Assembly (NCBI GenBank): GCA_009778655.1 | Contig: WRFZ01000176.1 | Coordinates: 1 to 58,698 of the forward strand | DNA: 58,698 bases | Source: Candidatus Azobacteroides sp. | Lineage (GTDB): Bacteria; Bacteroidota; Bacteroidia; Bacteroidales; Azobacteroidaceae | Direction of reading: 5' to 3' | Part shown: positions 26,179 to 35,057 of the stretch, piece after piece | Layout of the letters: every line of letters starts with the position of its first letter | How positions within the stretch are numbered: position 1 is the stretch's first letter | Program-made: the position numbers and the translations under genes | Notes under the pieces: generated by a model | Told to the model about the DNA's origin: nothing | The model's database searches: none | Seen by the model: only the letters and a program-made list of their open reading frames with translations

Positions 26179-27660
26179 ATGTCGAAGTCAATGAGTCGAA
26201 GGTCATTCCTTCAAAAAAGCGGAACAGCCGCTTTGGGATTAACAATTATCCCGAATATGGTTATGGGAAAAAGTTTTAGCGGTGTCGCTGCTCCAAGCGA
26301 TAAATTAAACATTGCGGTAGTCGGTATCGGCGGTATGGGTAACGCCAATCTTAAAGCGGTAAGTCCTACGGAAAATATCGTTGCTCTCTGCGATGTGGAC
26401 TGGAAATACGCTGCAAAAGTATTCAAAGAAAATCCGAATGCAAAGAAGTATTGGGACTGGCGTAAAATGTATGACGAAATGGGTAAATCCATTGATGCGG
26501 TTATCGTAGCTACCGCCGACCATACGCATGCTATTATTGCGTCCACGGCTATTACTATGGGTAAGCACGTGTATGTACAGAAACCGCTGACGCATTCCGT
26601 GTATGAATCCCGTTTATTAACCAAGCTGGCTGCCAAATACAAAGTGGCAACGCAGATGGGTAACCAAGGCAGTTCCGGACCCGGTGTACGCCAAGTCTGC
26701 GACTGGATATGGAACGGTGAAATAGGTGAAGTAAAACGGGTAGATACGTTCACCGATCGTCCTATTTGGCCGCAAGGTTTGAATACGCCTGCACAAGGGA
26801 TGTGGGTTCCCGACACATTGAACTGGGATCTTTTTACCGGTCCTGCCAAATTAGTTCCTTACAATGAAATATATCACCCGTGGAATTGGCGCGGATGGTG
26901 GAATTACGGTACCGGAGCTCTCGGCGATATGGCTTGCCACATTATGCACCCGATTTTCAAAGGTTTACAATTGGGTTATCCGACCAAAGTACAAGGAAGT
27001 TCCACATTGTTGCTTACCGATTGCGCTCCTACCGCACAAACCATACGCTACACCTTCCCGGCACGCAATATACCTAAAATCGCAAAAGTTAAATTTCCCG
27101 AAGTGGAAGTTCATTGGTACGACGGCGGTATCAAACCGGTGATGCCTCAAGGTTGGCCGGCAGGTAAGAATATGAACGATGCAGGCGGAGCGGCTATTTT
27201 CTACGGAACCAAAGACACATTGATTTGCGGATGCTACGGTGTGAATCCGTGGTTGCTTTCGGGCCGTAAACCGATAGTACCCAAGACGCAACGTGAAGTG
27301 ACCCTAAGCCATGAAATGGATTGGGTACGCGCTTGTAAAGAAAATCCCGAATCACGCGTTGAGACGGCTTCCAATTTCAGCGAAGCAGGTCCTTTCAACG
27401 AAATGGTAGTCATGGGCGTATTGGCTGTTCGTTTACAATCTCTGAACAAAGAACTGGAATGGGATGGCGCTAATATGCAATTCAACAACATTTCGGACAG
27501 CGACAAATTCAAAATGACGGTTTCCGATGATTTCAAAATAGTGGATGGAGATCCTAAATTCGATAAGACTACGATTGATATTGACGCGAAGCCGTTTGCT
27601 CAAGAGTTAATCAAGCATACTTACCGGGATGGATGGAAATTACCGGATATGCCGTTATGA
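26179..27660 (+). CDS. Tat-exported Gfo/Idh/MocA-family oxidoreductase
   Basis: This 493-residue protein begins with a twin-arginine signal (SRRSFLQKSG, then a hydrophobic stretch ending near VMGKSF). A Rossmann fold follows with NIAVVGIGGMGNANL at about 43-57, then the family motif VQKPLTHSVYE around residue 134, and a C-terminal alpha/beta sugar-binding domain. Family members are NAD(P)-dependent sugar oxidoreductases; Tat export implies folding with bound cofactor before crossing to the periplasm. Together with the next gene (DUF1080) it suggests oxidation of a glycoside at C3 and cleavage of the keto-glycoside. The pairing argument is inference; the family is certain. Confidence 0.94.
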   Translation: MSKSMSRRSFLQKSGTAALGLTIIPNMVMGKSFSGVAAPSDKLNIAVVGIGGMGNANLKAVSPTENIVALCDVDWKYAAKVFKENPNAKKYWDWRKMYDEMGKSIDAVIVATADHTHAIIASTAITMGKHVYVQKPLTHSVYESRLLTKLAAKYKVATQMGNQGSSGPGVRQVCDWIWNGEIGEVKRVDTFTDRPIWPQGLNTPAQGMWVPDTLNWDLFTGPAKLVPYNEIYHPWNWRGWWNYGTGALGDMACHIMHPIFKGLQLGYPTKVQGSSTLLLTDCAPTAQTIRYTFPARNIPKIAKVKFPEVEVHWYDGGIKPVMPQGWPAGKNMNDAGGAAIFYGTKDTLICGCYGVNPWLLSGRKPIVPKTQREVTLSHEMDWVRACKENPESRVETASNFSEAGPFNEMVVMGVLAVRLQSLNKELEWDGANMQFNNISDSDKFKMTVSDDFKIVDGDPKFDKTTIDIDAKPFAQELIKHTYRDGWKLPDMPL

Positions 27661-27711
27661 ACAAAGTAAATTCAGAGAAATTATTTATAATATTAACTAT
27701 TTAAAAAATAT

Positions 27712-28614
27712 ATGAAAAAAGTTAGTTATTTTTTAGCAGTTGTCGCGGTAGCAGGTTTATTTGCCGCATGCACCCAAAAGAAAGCAGCGCAACCCGTTGC
27801 TGAAGTAAAACCCGAAGTAGCGATTGATCCGAAATTGGTTGCGGAAGGCCCTTATGAAAAGCTCATTAAATCAGCCACAGATACCACTCTGGCGTATGTT
27901 TTAATTGAGAAACCTCAAGTAAATCTGGATGACTTTGCCAAAGACAAAGACGGTTTTATAACGTTATTTGACGGAACCACATTCAAAGGGTGGAGAGGCT
28001 ATGATCAAGATACTGTTCCCGGCAGATGGACGATTGACAATGGAGCAATTAAATTTACGGGAAGCGGAGAAGGAGAAGCCCAGAAAACAGATGGTGGAGA
28101 CTTGATTTTTGGTCATAAATTCAAAAACTTTGAATTGACTTTTGATTGGAAAGTTGCTAAAGGAAGTAATTCGGGTGTTTTTGTTTTAGCTCGCGAAATA
28201 AAAGGAGAACCGATTTATATTTCGTCGCCCGAATACCAGATTTTGGACAATGTGAATCATGCCGATGCCAAGCAAGGTGAAAACGGAAATCGTCAATCGG
28301 CTTCTTTGTATGATATGATTCCGGCCAATCCGCAAAATGCGAAACCTTTTGGAGAGTGGAACAAAGGCAGTATTATAGTTTACCAAGGCTCGGTATTCTA
28401 CAAACAAAACGGTAAAACGGTAGTTGAATATCATCTGTGGACTCCGCAATGGACCGACCTGCTGCAAAAGAGTAAATTCAGCAAAGATAAATGGCCTTTG
28501 GCTTTTGAATTGTTGAACAACTGCGGCGGCGACGAACGCGAAGGTTATATCGGATTCCAAGATCATAACAACGATGTTTGGTTCAAAAACATTAAAATTA
28601 AGATAACGGAGTGA
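27712..28614 (+). CDS. DUF1080 (3-keto-disaccharide hydrolase-like) lipoprotein
   Basis: This 300-residue lipoprotein has the lipobox region VAGLFAAC with C20 as the acylation site. The DUF1080 domain starts near residue 80 with GFITLFDGTTFKGWRGY and runs to the C terminus (GYIGFQDHNNDVWFKNIKI), a concanavalin-like fold. Some DUF1080 proteins hydrolyse 3-keto-glycosides, and they often sit beside Gfo/Idh/MocA oxidoreductases, as here (51 nt downstream of one). The substrate is not predictable. A strong terminator follows. Confidence 0.92.
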   Translation: MKKVSYFLAVVAVAGLFAACTQKKAAQPVAEVKPEVAIDPKLVAEGPYEKLIKSATDTTLAYVLIEKPQVNLDDFAKDKDGFITLFDGTTFKGWRGYDQDTVPGRWTIDNGAIKFTGSGEGEAQKTDGGDLIFGHKFKNFELTFDWKVAKGSNSGVFVLAREIKGEPIYISSPEYQILDNVNHADAKQGENGNRQSASLYDMIPANPQNAKPFGEWNKGSIIVYQGSVFYKQNGKTVVEYHLWTPQWTDLLQKSKFSKDKWPLAFELLNNCGGDEREGYIGFQDHNNDVWFKNIKIKITE

Positions 28615-28638
28615 TAAAATTCCGTGGTATTCTTTGAT

Positions 28639-28676
28639 AATGCTGGATGAATTAAGCAATTCATCCAGCATTTTTT
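28639..28676. terminator. Rho-independent terminator after the DUF1080 gene
   Basis: A perfect 15-bp stem (AATGCTGGATGAATT and its reverse complement) with the 4-nt loop AAGC is followed by TTTT on the plus strand. It closes the Gfo/Idh-DUF1080 operon and may also serve the convergent restriction endonuclease gene. Confidence 0.88.
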
Positions 28677-28721
28677 ATATCACTTTTATATCGGCAGCGT
28701 CCACTCTCGCTGTGCGTAACA

Positions 28722-29465
28722 TCATTTTATTTTTGCCATTCCCGAGTTGAATTGTACAAGTTTTTCCCAATTTATCTCTCCGTTATCATTACAATAATCA
28801 TTGGAAAATTGTCTGGTGAACTTGTTAATCATTTGAGTATATGATTTTAGAAATTCTTCGTTCCGCTCGCGTGCATTATGTCCTAACGGTTCAATGAGGT
28901 CAATGTAAAGATTTTCGTTCCCTGAAATAAATGACCAAAATTTTTGTCCGCAATATTTAAAATAATCTCCTTTATCGAAATTATTATCAACTCCGTAGCA
29001 ACAACCGTTTATTGCTGTAATATTTAGTTGAGAATTACTTGTCCTTAAAGTCTTTTTGGCTGTTTTAAAATCGGAAACCATTTTGGCAATTTGACTGCTA
29101 TTCCCCCAATTGGGACCTGACTTTATTGTAATAATATATCTCACGCCATCTTTGTCAAACTCAAGGTCAATATTCGGAATTCCTGATTTTCGTCCGTCAT
29201 AAACTTTTTCGTTGATGAAAATGGCTAATCCTTCCAGCCAATCGCCGAAAATTGTTTCTTCGTTAGAAGAAATATGAGCATCAACAATACCTTTGATAAT
29301 CTGTTCGGAAGTCATTGTGTGTTTTGCTTTAAATAGGTAAGGATTTTTACGTTTCAAGATTTTGTTTAATTTCAAATTATCCAAACTTCTTATTCGTTTT
29401 TCATGAAATACGCTGATATTTGCTTCAACGTATTGCGTAACGTCTTTTATGTTTAGCTGTTTCAT
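28722..29465 (-). CDS. PmeII-family type II restriction endonuclease
   Basis: This 247-residue protein matches the PmeII-type endonuclease family: an N-terminal FHEKRIRSLDNLKLNKILKR stretch, then RKNPYLFKAK, and a nuclease core GDWLEGLAIF...IDLEFDKDGVRYIITIKSGPNWGNSSQ that supplies the D-(X)n-I/E-X-K catalytic pattern of PD-(D/E)XK enzymes. It ends with FWSFISGNENLYIDLIEPLGH. It would cut unmodified foreign DNA at a site protected by the partner methyltransferase. It overlaps the methyltransferase by 4 nt (ATGA), so the methylase is made first. The recognition site cannot be read from sequence. Confidence 0.85.
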   Translation of the reverse strand: MKQLNIKDVTQYVEANISVFHEKRIRSLDNLKLNKILKRKNPYLFKAKHTMTSEQIIKGIVDAHISSNEETIFGDWLEGLAIFINEKVYDGRKSGIPNIDLEFDKDGVRYIITIKSGPNWGNSSQIAKMVSDFKTAKKTLRTSNSQLNITAINGCCYGVDNNFDKGDYFKYCGQKFWSFISGNENLYIDLIEPLGHNARERNEEFLKSYTQMINKFTRQFSNDYCNDNGEINWEKLVQFNSGMAKIK

Positions 29466-30313
29466 ATTTCCGGTGCAGGTTCCATTAAATAATATTCTAT
29501 CGGGGCAAATTGTCGCTTGACTTCTTCGTAATATTCGGGAACAATTTCTATTCCTATTGAATTTCTTTTCATTTGATTAGCAACTTCTATCGTTGTTCCT
29601 GAACCCATAAACGGGTCTAATACTGTATCGTTTTCTTGTGTAAATAGCTTAATAAACCATTCGGGCAATTCTTTCGGAAAAGCGGCGCTGTGATTTTTAT
29701 TGTTACATTCTGTGGCTAAATGAACTACATTCGTAGGATACACAGTTTCTTTTCCAACCCAATTGGACACATTTTTACCAAATCCGCTACCGTTTTTTGC
29801 ATTATCCCGAATTTTATCCGTTTCACTCAAATTTTTCAACCGGTCTTTAGCCCAATCGCCTATAGGTATTTTAACAGCGTCTTGATACATATTAAATTTT
29901 TTTCCCTTATTGAACTGCAAAAGCCTTTCCCATGCATCGCGAAAACGATTTGACCATTTGCCGGGAAAACAGTTTTTTTTGTGCCAAATAAACTCTTCCG
30001 TCCAAAGCCAACCTTGTTTTCTCATTCCGAGAATAAGTTCCATTACATACGTACTTCGTTCTCCGTTAACTACTTTCTCTTTTATATTCAAAATGAATGT
30101 TCCCGTAGGTTTCAAAACGCGAAGAAGTTCTTTGGAGATAGGCAAAAACCATTCGACGTATTCATCAACGCTTACGCCACCGTATGTTGACTGTCTTTGG
30201 TCGGCGTACGGAGGTGATGTCACAATTAAATCTACGGAACTATCGGGAATTTTTATTAATTCTTTTCGACAATCTCCCAAATATAGATCTGTTTTTAATT
30301 CCATATTATTCAA
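29462..30313 (-). CDS. Type II DNA methyltransferase, beta class (N4-cytosine or N6-adenine)
   Basis: This 283-residue enzyme carries motif IV TSPPYADQR near residue 33 and motif I-type DPFMGSGTTIEVAN near residue 230; this order defines the beta class of amino-methyltransferases. The TSPPY form of motif IV favours N4-cytosine methylation, though adenine methylation is possible. It is the upstream gene of a restriction-modification pair. ATG codons at 30313 and 30304 are both plausible starts. The pair is very AT-rich compared with the flanking ileS and DUF1080 genes, consistent with lateral arrival, but no integrase or repeats mark its borders. Confidence 0.92.
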   Translation of the reverse strand: MNNMELKTDLYLGDCRKELIKIPDSSVDLIVTSPPYADQRQSTYGGVSVDEYVEWFLPISKELLRVLKPTGTFILNIKEKVVNGERSTYVMELILGMRKQGWLWTEEFIWHKKNCFPGKWSNRFRDAWERLLQFNKGKKFNMYQDAVKIPIGDWAKDRLKNLSETDKIRDNAKNGSGFGKNVSNWVGKETVYPTNVVHLATECNNKNHSAAFPKELPEWFIKLFTQENDTVLDPFMGSGTTIEVANQMKRNSIGIEIVPEYYEEVKRQFAPIEYYLMEPAPEI

Positions 30314-30360
30314 AAAGAAGATTTTATTTTCATGAACATCTGCGCTTTTATTTAATTATG

Positions 30361-30368
30361 CAAATTTA
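30361..30368 (-). promoter_or_regulatory. -7 promoter box of the restriction-modification operon
   Basis: TAAATTTG on the minus strand matches TAnnTTTG and lies about 47 nt upstream of the methyltransferase start. Confidence 0.5.
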
Positions 30369-30518
30369 CATGAAATTTTCGAATTATATACCGGAGGTTC
30401 CGAATAACGGAGTATAAAAATTATAATAAATTGAAAGTTGCAAAGTTCGAGACATTGCTTTAGTATCTCTAAGCTCTTACCTCATCACTTATTTATTTCC
30501 TTTTTGAATAAAAATCAT

Positions 30519-30526
30519 TACCTTTG
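30519..30526 (+). promoter_or_regulatory. -7 promoter box of ileS
   Basis: TACCTTTG matches TAnnTTTG and lies 21 nt upstream of the ATG at 30548. The rest of the gap between the methyltransferase and ileS holds nothing recognisable. Confidence 0.6.
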
Positions 30527-30547
30527 TGCCGTTTTTAAATTTTAGTT

Positions 30548-33500
30548 ATGAATAAGCGATTTGCCGAATACAATAAATTAGATTTATCCGGTATTAATCA
30601 AGAGATTTTGAAACGTTGGGAAGACGAGGATATTTTCCGGAAAAGTATAGCAATCAGAGAGAATGCTCCTTCTTTTATTTTTTATGAAGGTCCTCCTTCC
30701 GCTAACGGGATGCCGGGAATCCATCATGTGATTGCTCGATGCATCAAGGATATTTTCTGCCGTTATAAGACCATGAAAGGTTTCCGGGTGAACCGGAAAG
30801 CCGGGTGGGATACGCATGGGCTTCCGGTAGAATTAGGCGTTGAAAAAGCGCTGAATATTACAAAGGAAGATATCGGGAAGAAAATCTCTGTGGAAGAATA
30901 TAATGCCGCTTGCCGAAAAGATGTAATGAAATATACCAAAGAATGGGAAGATTTAACTCATAAAATGGGATATTGGGTGGATATGGACGATCCGTATATT
31001 ACCTACGATAACCGCTACATCGAAACGCTGTGGTATTTACTGAAACAACTATACAATAAAGGTTTGCTATATAAGGGTTATACGATACAACCTTATTCTC
31101 CCGCCGCCGGAACCGGACTGAGTACGCATGAACTCAATCAGCCGGGATGTTACCGGGATGTAAAAGATACCACTTGCGTTGCGCAATTCAAAATCAAAAA
31201 TCCGTTGCCCGGAATGGCCGACTTCGGTGAGGCTTTTTTCTTGGCGTGGACAACGACTCCATGGACTTTACCTTCCAATACGGCGCTTTGCGTCGGACCG
31301 AATATTGAATATGTTGCGGTTCAATCGTTCAATCCTTATACCGGAAATCCGCTGACGGTTGTTTTGGCAAAAGATTTGGTATCGGCGCATTTCAATCCTA
31401 AAGCGGCCGATTTGGATTTGAATACCTATAAAACCGGAGATAAGTTGATCCCTTATAAAGCGGTTCATTCTTGGAAGGGATCGGAATTGGAAGGAATCGA
31501 ATACGAACAACTGATTCCTTGGGTTAACCCCGGAGAAGGCGCGTTTCGCGTAATTACCGGCGATTTTGTAACTACAGAAGAAGGTACGGGAATTGTTCAC
31601 ATCGCTCCCACTTTCGGAGCCGACGACGACCGTGTTGCGCGCGCCAACGGCGTTCCTCCTTTAATGTTGATTGATAAAGACGGAAACCGTCGCCCGATGG
31701 TTGATTTGACCGGGAAATTCTTCGCTTTAGCCGATTTGGATTCCGATTTTCTTCAATCATCGGTGAATACTTCGCTTTATTCGGAATATGCGGGACGATA
31801 CGTAAAAAACGATTACCTGCCGGAAGGAGCCGAAAATCAAGAAACGACTTTAGATATTGATCTCGCCGTGATGCTGAAACAGCAAAACCGTGCATTCAAA
31901 ATCGAAAAACATACGCACAATTATCCGCACTGCTGGCGTACCGATAAACCGATATTGTATTATCCTCTTGACAGTTGGTTCATTCGCACCACCGCTTGTA
32001 AAGAGCGCATGTGCGAATTGAACGATACGATTAATTGGAAACCGCAATCAACAGGAACCGGACGTTTCGGTAAATGGCTGGAAAATTTGCAGGATTGGAA
32101 TCTGTCGCGTTCACGTTATTGGGGAACGCCGCTTCCGATTTGGCGTACCGAAGACGGTACGGAAGAAATATGCATCGGCTCGGTCGAAGAACTGATTAAC
32201 GAAATTAATCGCTCTGTCGAAAAAGGATTTATGAAAGCCAATCCTTTTAAAAAAGTAAAACCGGGCGATTATTCAGCCGGAAATTATTCCGTAGAAAATA
32301 TAGATTTACATCGTCCCTACGTGGATCGGATTGTATTGGTTTCTCCGTCGGGCAAGCCCATGAAACGTGAATCGGATTTGATTGACGTCTGGTTTGATTC
32401 GGGCGCAATGCCCTACGCTCAAATCCATTATCCGTTTGAAAATAAAGCCGCTTTTGATTCGGGCGATTGTTTTCCGGCCGATTTCATTGCCGAAGGAGTG
32501 GACCAGACGCGAGGATGGTTTTTTACTTTACATGCCATTGCCGTTATGGTTTTCGATAGCGTTTCGTTCAAAAATGTAGTTTCCAACGGATTGATTTTAG
32601 ATAAAAACGGGAATAAAATGTCGAAACGCTTGGGGAATGCTGTAGATCCGTTTGAAACAATGGCGATTCACGGTTGCGACCCTTTACGTTGGTACTTGAT
32701 TACCAACGCAAGCCCGTGGGACAATTTGAAATTCGATTCGGAAGGAATTGAGGAAGTGAAACGAAAATATTTCGGAACGCTTTACAATACTTATTCTTTC
32801 TTTGCTTTGTATGCCAATGTGGACGGATTCACCGGAAATGAAACGGAAGTCCCTTTGGAAAAACGACCCGAAATTGATCGTTGGATTTTATCCTTATTAA
32901 ATACATTGATTAAAGAAACCGATGAGTATTACGATAATTATGAACCGACCAAAGCCGGACGGGCCGTCAGCGATTTTGTCAACGACCATTTGAGTAACTG
33001 GTATGTTCGTTTGAACCGGAAACGTTTCTGGGGCGGAGAAATGAATGCTAATAAATTGTCGGCCTATCAGACGTTATATACCTGTTTGAAAACGGTTGCT
33101 CAATTGATGGCGCCGATTTCACCGTTCTATGCGGATAAACTTTACATGGATTTGCTTGCGACCGACCGGGAAGGAATATCGGTGCACTTATCGGATTTTC
33201 CTTTGGTGAATGAAAAAATGATTGACAAGGGCTTAGAAGAAAGAATGCAGATAGCACAACAAATTTCTTCCTTGGTGTTGGCATTGCGGCGAAAAGTAAA
33301 TATCAAAGTACGGCAACCGCTTACATCCATTATGGTACCGGTTTTAGACGAAAGTCAGAAAAAAGCCATTCAAGCCGTTCAATCGTTGATTCTGAACGAA
33401 GTTAATGTCAAAGCGCTGAATTATGTTGATAATACGACGGAAATTTTGGTTAAACGAGTCAAACCCGATTTCAAAAAATTAGGTCCGCGCTACGGAAAAA

Positions 33501-33970
33501 TCATGAAAGATTTGGCCGTCGCAATTGCCTCTTTGTCGCAACAAGACATTGCAACTTTAGAAACAACCGGAAATCTTTCAATTCCGGTGAATGGTCAGAC
33601 GGCGGAAATTACAACCGATGATGTGGAAATTTTTTCGGAAGATATTCCGGGATGGTTGGTTGCCAATGACGGAAAATTGACTGTAGCGTTGGATATTACG
33701 GTCACCGACGAATTGAAGAAAGAAGGAATTGCACGCGAACTGATCAATCGCATTCAAAACTTGCGGAAATCCTACGGATTTGAAATTACGGATAAAATAC
33801 AAGTAGCCATTCAATCGGATACACGCATCAATGATGCGGTGAAAGAATTTAAACAATACATTGCCAACCAAGTACTTGCCAAAGAGATTCTTTTAACGGA
33901 TCTGACGGAGGGAGAAGCCATTGATTTAGATGACAATTTTCAATTATTTGTACAAATCGAACGATTATAA
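30548..33970 (+). CDS. ileS: Isoleucyl-tRNA synthetase, eukaryote-like type with a GxHH signature
   Basis: IleRS charges tRNA-Ile and edits valine mistakes. This 1140-residue enzyme is the long, eukaryote-like IleRS2 type. The usual HxGH nucleotide-binding motif is replaced by G57-I58-H59-H60 (in SANGMPGIHHVIARC), while the KMSKR loop is normal (NGNKMSKRLGNAV). The editing domain is complete (AWTTTPWTLPSNTAL and GTGIVHIAPTFGADD). IleRS2 enzymes tolerate mupirocin, and natural GxHH variants have been reported as hyper-resistant. The gene has its own promoter and stands between the restriction-modification pair and a DksA-lspA operon. Confidence 0.98.
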   Translation: MNKRFAEYNKLDLSGINQEILKRWEDEDIFRKSIAIRENAPSFIFYEGPPSANGMPGIHHVIARCIKDIFCRYKTMKGFRVNRKAGWDTHGLPVELGVEKALNITKEDIGKKISVEEYNAACRKDVMKYTKEWEDLTHKMGYWVDMDDPYITYDNRYIETLWYLLKQLYNKGLLYKGYTIQPYSPAAGTGLSTHELNQPGCYRDVKDTTCVAQFKIKNPLPGMADFGEAFFLAWTTTPWTLPSNTALCVGPNIEYVAVQSFNPYTGNPLTVVLAKDLVSAHFNPKAADLDLNTYKTGDKLIPYKAVHSWKGSELEGIEYEQLIPWVNPGEGAFRVITGDFVTTEEGTGIVHIAPTFGADDDRVARANGVPPLMLIDKDGNRRPMVDLTGKFFALADLDSDFLQSSVNTSLYSEYAGRYVKNDYLPEGAENQETTLDIDLAVMLKQQNRAFKIEKHTHNYPHCWRTDKPILYYPLDSWFIRTTACKERMCELNDTINWKPQSTGTGRFGKWLENLQDWNLSRSRYWGTPLPIWRTEDGTEEICIGSVEELINEINRSVEKGFMKANPFKKVKPGDYSAGNYSVENIDLHRPYVDRIVLVSPSGKPMKRESDLIDVWFDSGAMPYAQIHYPFENKAAFDSGDCFPADFIAEGVDQTRGWFFTLHAIAVMVFDSVSFKNVVSNGLILDKNGNKMSKRLGNAVDPFETMAIHGCDPLRWYLITNASPWDNLKFDSEGIEEVKRKYFGTLYNTYSFFALYANVDGFTGNETEVPLEKRPEIDRWILSLLNTLIKETDEYYDNYEPTKAGRAVSDFVNDHLSNWYVRLNRKRFWGGEMNANKLSAYQTLYTCLKTVAQLMAPISPFYADKLYMDLLATDREGISVHLSDFPLVNEKMIDKGLEERMQIAQQISSLVLALRRKVNIKVRQPLTSIMVPVLDESQKKAIQAVQSLILNEVNVKALNYVDNTTEILVKRVKPDFKKLGPRYGKIMKDLAVAIASLSQQDIATLETTGNLSIPVNGQTAEITTDDVEIFSEDIPGWLVANDGKLTVALDITVTDELKKEGIARELINRIQNLRKSYGFEITDKIQVAIQSDTRINDAVKEFKQYIANQVLAKEILLTDLTEGEAIDLDDNFQLFVQIERL

Positions 33971-33988
33971 CAGAAGAAAATGAAATCA

Positions 33989-34020
33989 TTTGTCATTTCG
34001 GAATAAAAATAGTATTTTTG
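33989..34020 (+). promoter_or_regulatory. Consensus promoter of the DksA-like/lspA/DUF4296 operon
   Basis: A -33 TTTG (33989-33992) is followed after exactly 20 nt by the -7 box TATTTTTG (34013-34020). The ATG at 34051 is 30 nt downstream. Confidence 0.75.
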
Positions 34021-34050
34021 GAGTTTTATCTTTTATAAATATATCGTACA

Positions 34051-34431
34051 ATGAATGAAAAAACAAAATATTCGGATGCCGAATTAGAAGAATTTCGTGT
34101 TATCATAATGGATAAGTTGGATGCAGCCAAGCGCGATTATGAATTACTCAAGGCGTCCATTATGAATGCCGATGGAAACGATGTAACCGATACGTCCCCT
34201 ACTTTCAAAGTGTTGGAAGAAGGAGCCTCCACTTTATCGAAAGAAGAAGCCGGCCGTTTGGCGCAGCGTCAAATGAAATTCATTCAGAGCTTACAAGCCG
34301 CGTTGATTCGCATTGAAAACAAAACCTATGGAATTTGTCGCGAAACGGGTAAATTAATTCCCAAAGAAAGACTTCGCGCTGTTCCTCACGCCACTTTAAG
34401 CATCGAGGCCAAACAGGGTCAAAAACAATGA
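34051..34431 (+). CDS. TraR/DksA-family protein lacking the zinc cysteines
   Basis: This 126-residue protein has the DksA-type layout: an N-terminal coiled-coil (residues ~5-100) and a short C-terminal finger region. DksA proteins enter the secondary channel of RNA polymerase. The finger reads YGICRETGKLIPKERLRAVPHA with only one of the usual four cysteines left, so zinc binding is lost. This form is common in Bacteroidota. The gene overlaps lspA by 4 nt (ATGA), so the regulator and the lipoprotein peptidase are co-expressed. Whether it still acts on polymerase is unknown. Confidence 0.9.
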   Translation: MNEKTKYSDAELEEFRVIIMDKLDAAKRDYELLKASIMNADGNDVTDTSPTFKVLEEGASTLSKEEAGRLAQRQMKFIQSLQAALIRIENKTYGICRETGKLIPKERLRAVPHATLSIEAKQGQKQ

Positions 34432-35057
34432 CGGCATCAAAGAAAGCATTTGGAGCAATTGCGGTAATCCTGCTGATTCTTCTGGCAGACCAGATCATTA
34501 AGATCTGGGTCAAGACTCATTTGGCATTGGGCGAAGATATTCGGATAGCCGATTGGTTTCATATTCGGTTCATTGAAAATGAAGGAATGGCTATGGGGAT
34601 TAAAGTGTTCGGAAAACTGTTTCTGACCGTTTTCAGGGTAATTGCTTCTGTTGTAATTGCTTATTATTTATACGCGCTTATCCGGAATAAATTCAAGACA
34701 GGCTATATTCTTTTGGTTTCGATGATTTTTGCCGGCGCTGTGGGAAACATTATAGACAGCGTGTTTTACGGCGTTATTTTCAGTGAAAGTACCCCTATGC
34801 ATGTCGCAATGCTTTTCCCGCCGGAAGGAGGATATGCCGGTTGGCTGCACGGCGAAGTAGTGGACATGTTTTACTTTCCGTTCTTTAGCTTTACATGGCC
34901 GGCTTGGATGCCGGGAATAGGCGGTAGTGATTTTGAGTTCTTTCGTTATATTTTCAATGTCGCCGACGCTTCTATCAGTGTCGGAATCGTTGTATTGTTA
35001 TTGTTTTTTAGGAAAACATTGTCATTGAGCTTTGAAAAACAGGAAATTGAAAGTTAA
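34428..35057 (+). CDS. lspA: Lipoprotein signal peptidase
   Basis: LspA is the inner-membrane aspartic peptidase that removes signal peptides from prolipoproteins. The 209-residue protein has four membrane helices and both catalytic aspartates: one in GNIIDSVFYG and one in FNVADASISVG. LADQIIKIWV is the conserved first-helix motif. It is longer than the ~160-residue proteobacterial enzyme because of an extended periplasmic loop (about 120-170), as is usual in Bacteroidota. It overlaps its neighbours at both ends and serves the many lipoproteins seen in this window. Confidence 0.96.
   Translation: MTASKKAFGAIAVILLILLADQIIKIWVKTHLALGEDIRIADWFHIRFIENEGMAMGIKVFGKLFLTVFRVIASVVIAYYLYALIRNKFKTGYILLVSMIFAGAVGNIIDSVFYGVIFSESTPMHVAMLFPPEGGYAGWLHGEVVDMFYFPFFSFTWPAWMPGIGGSDFEFFRYIFNVADASISVGIVVLLLFFRKTLSLSFEKQEIES

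Noticed and set aside
26211-26849. Minus-strand reading frame (212 codons) opposite the Gfo/Idh/MocA gene
   Set aside because: Antisense shadow; the plus-strand gene has strong family motifs and a Tat signal.
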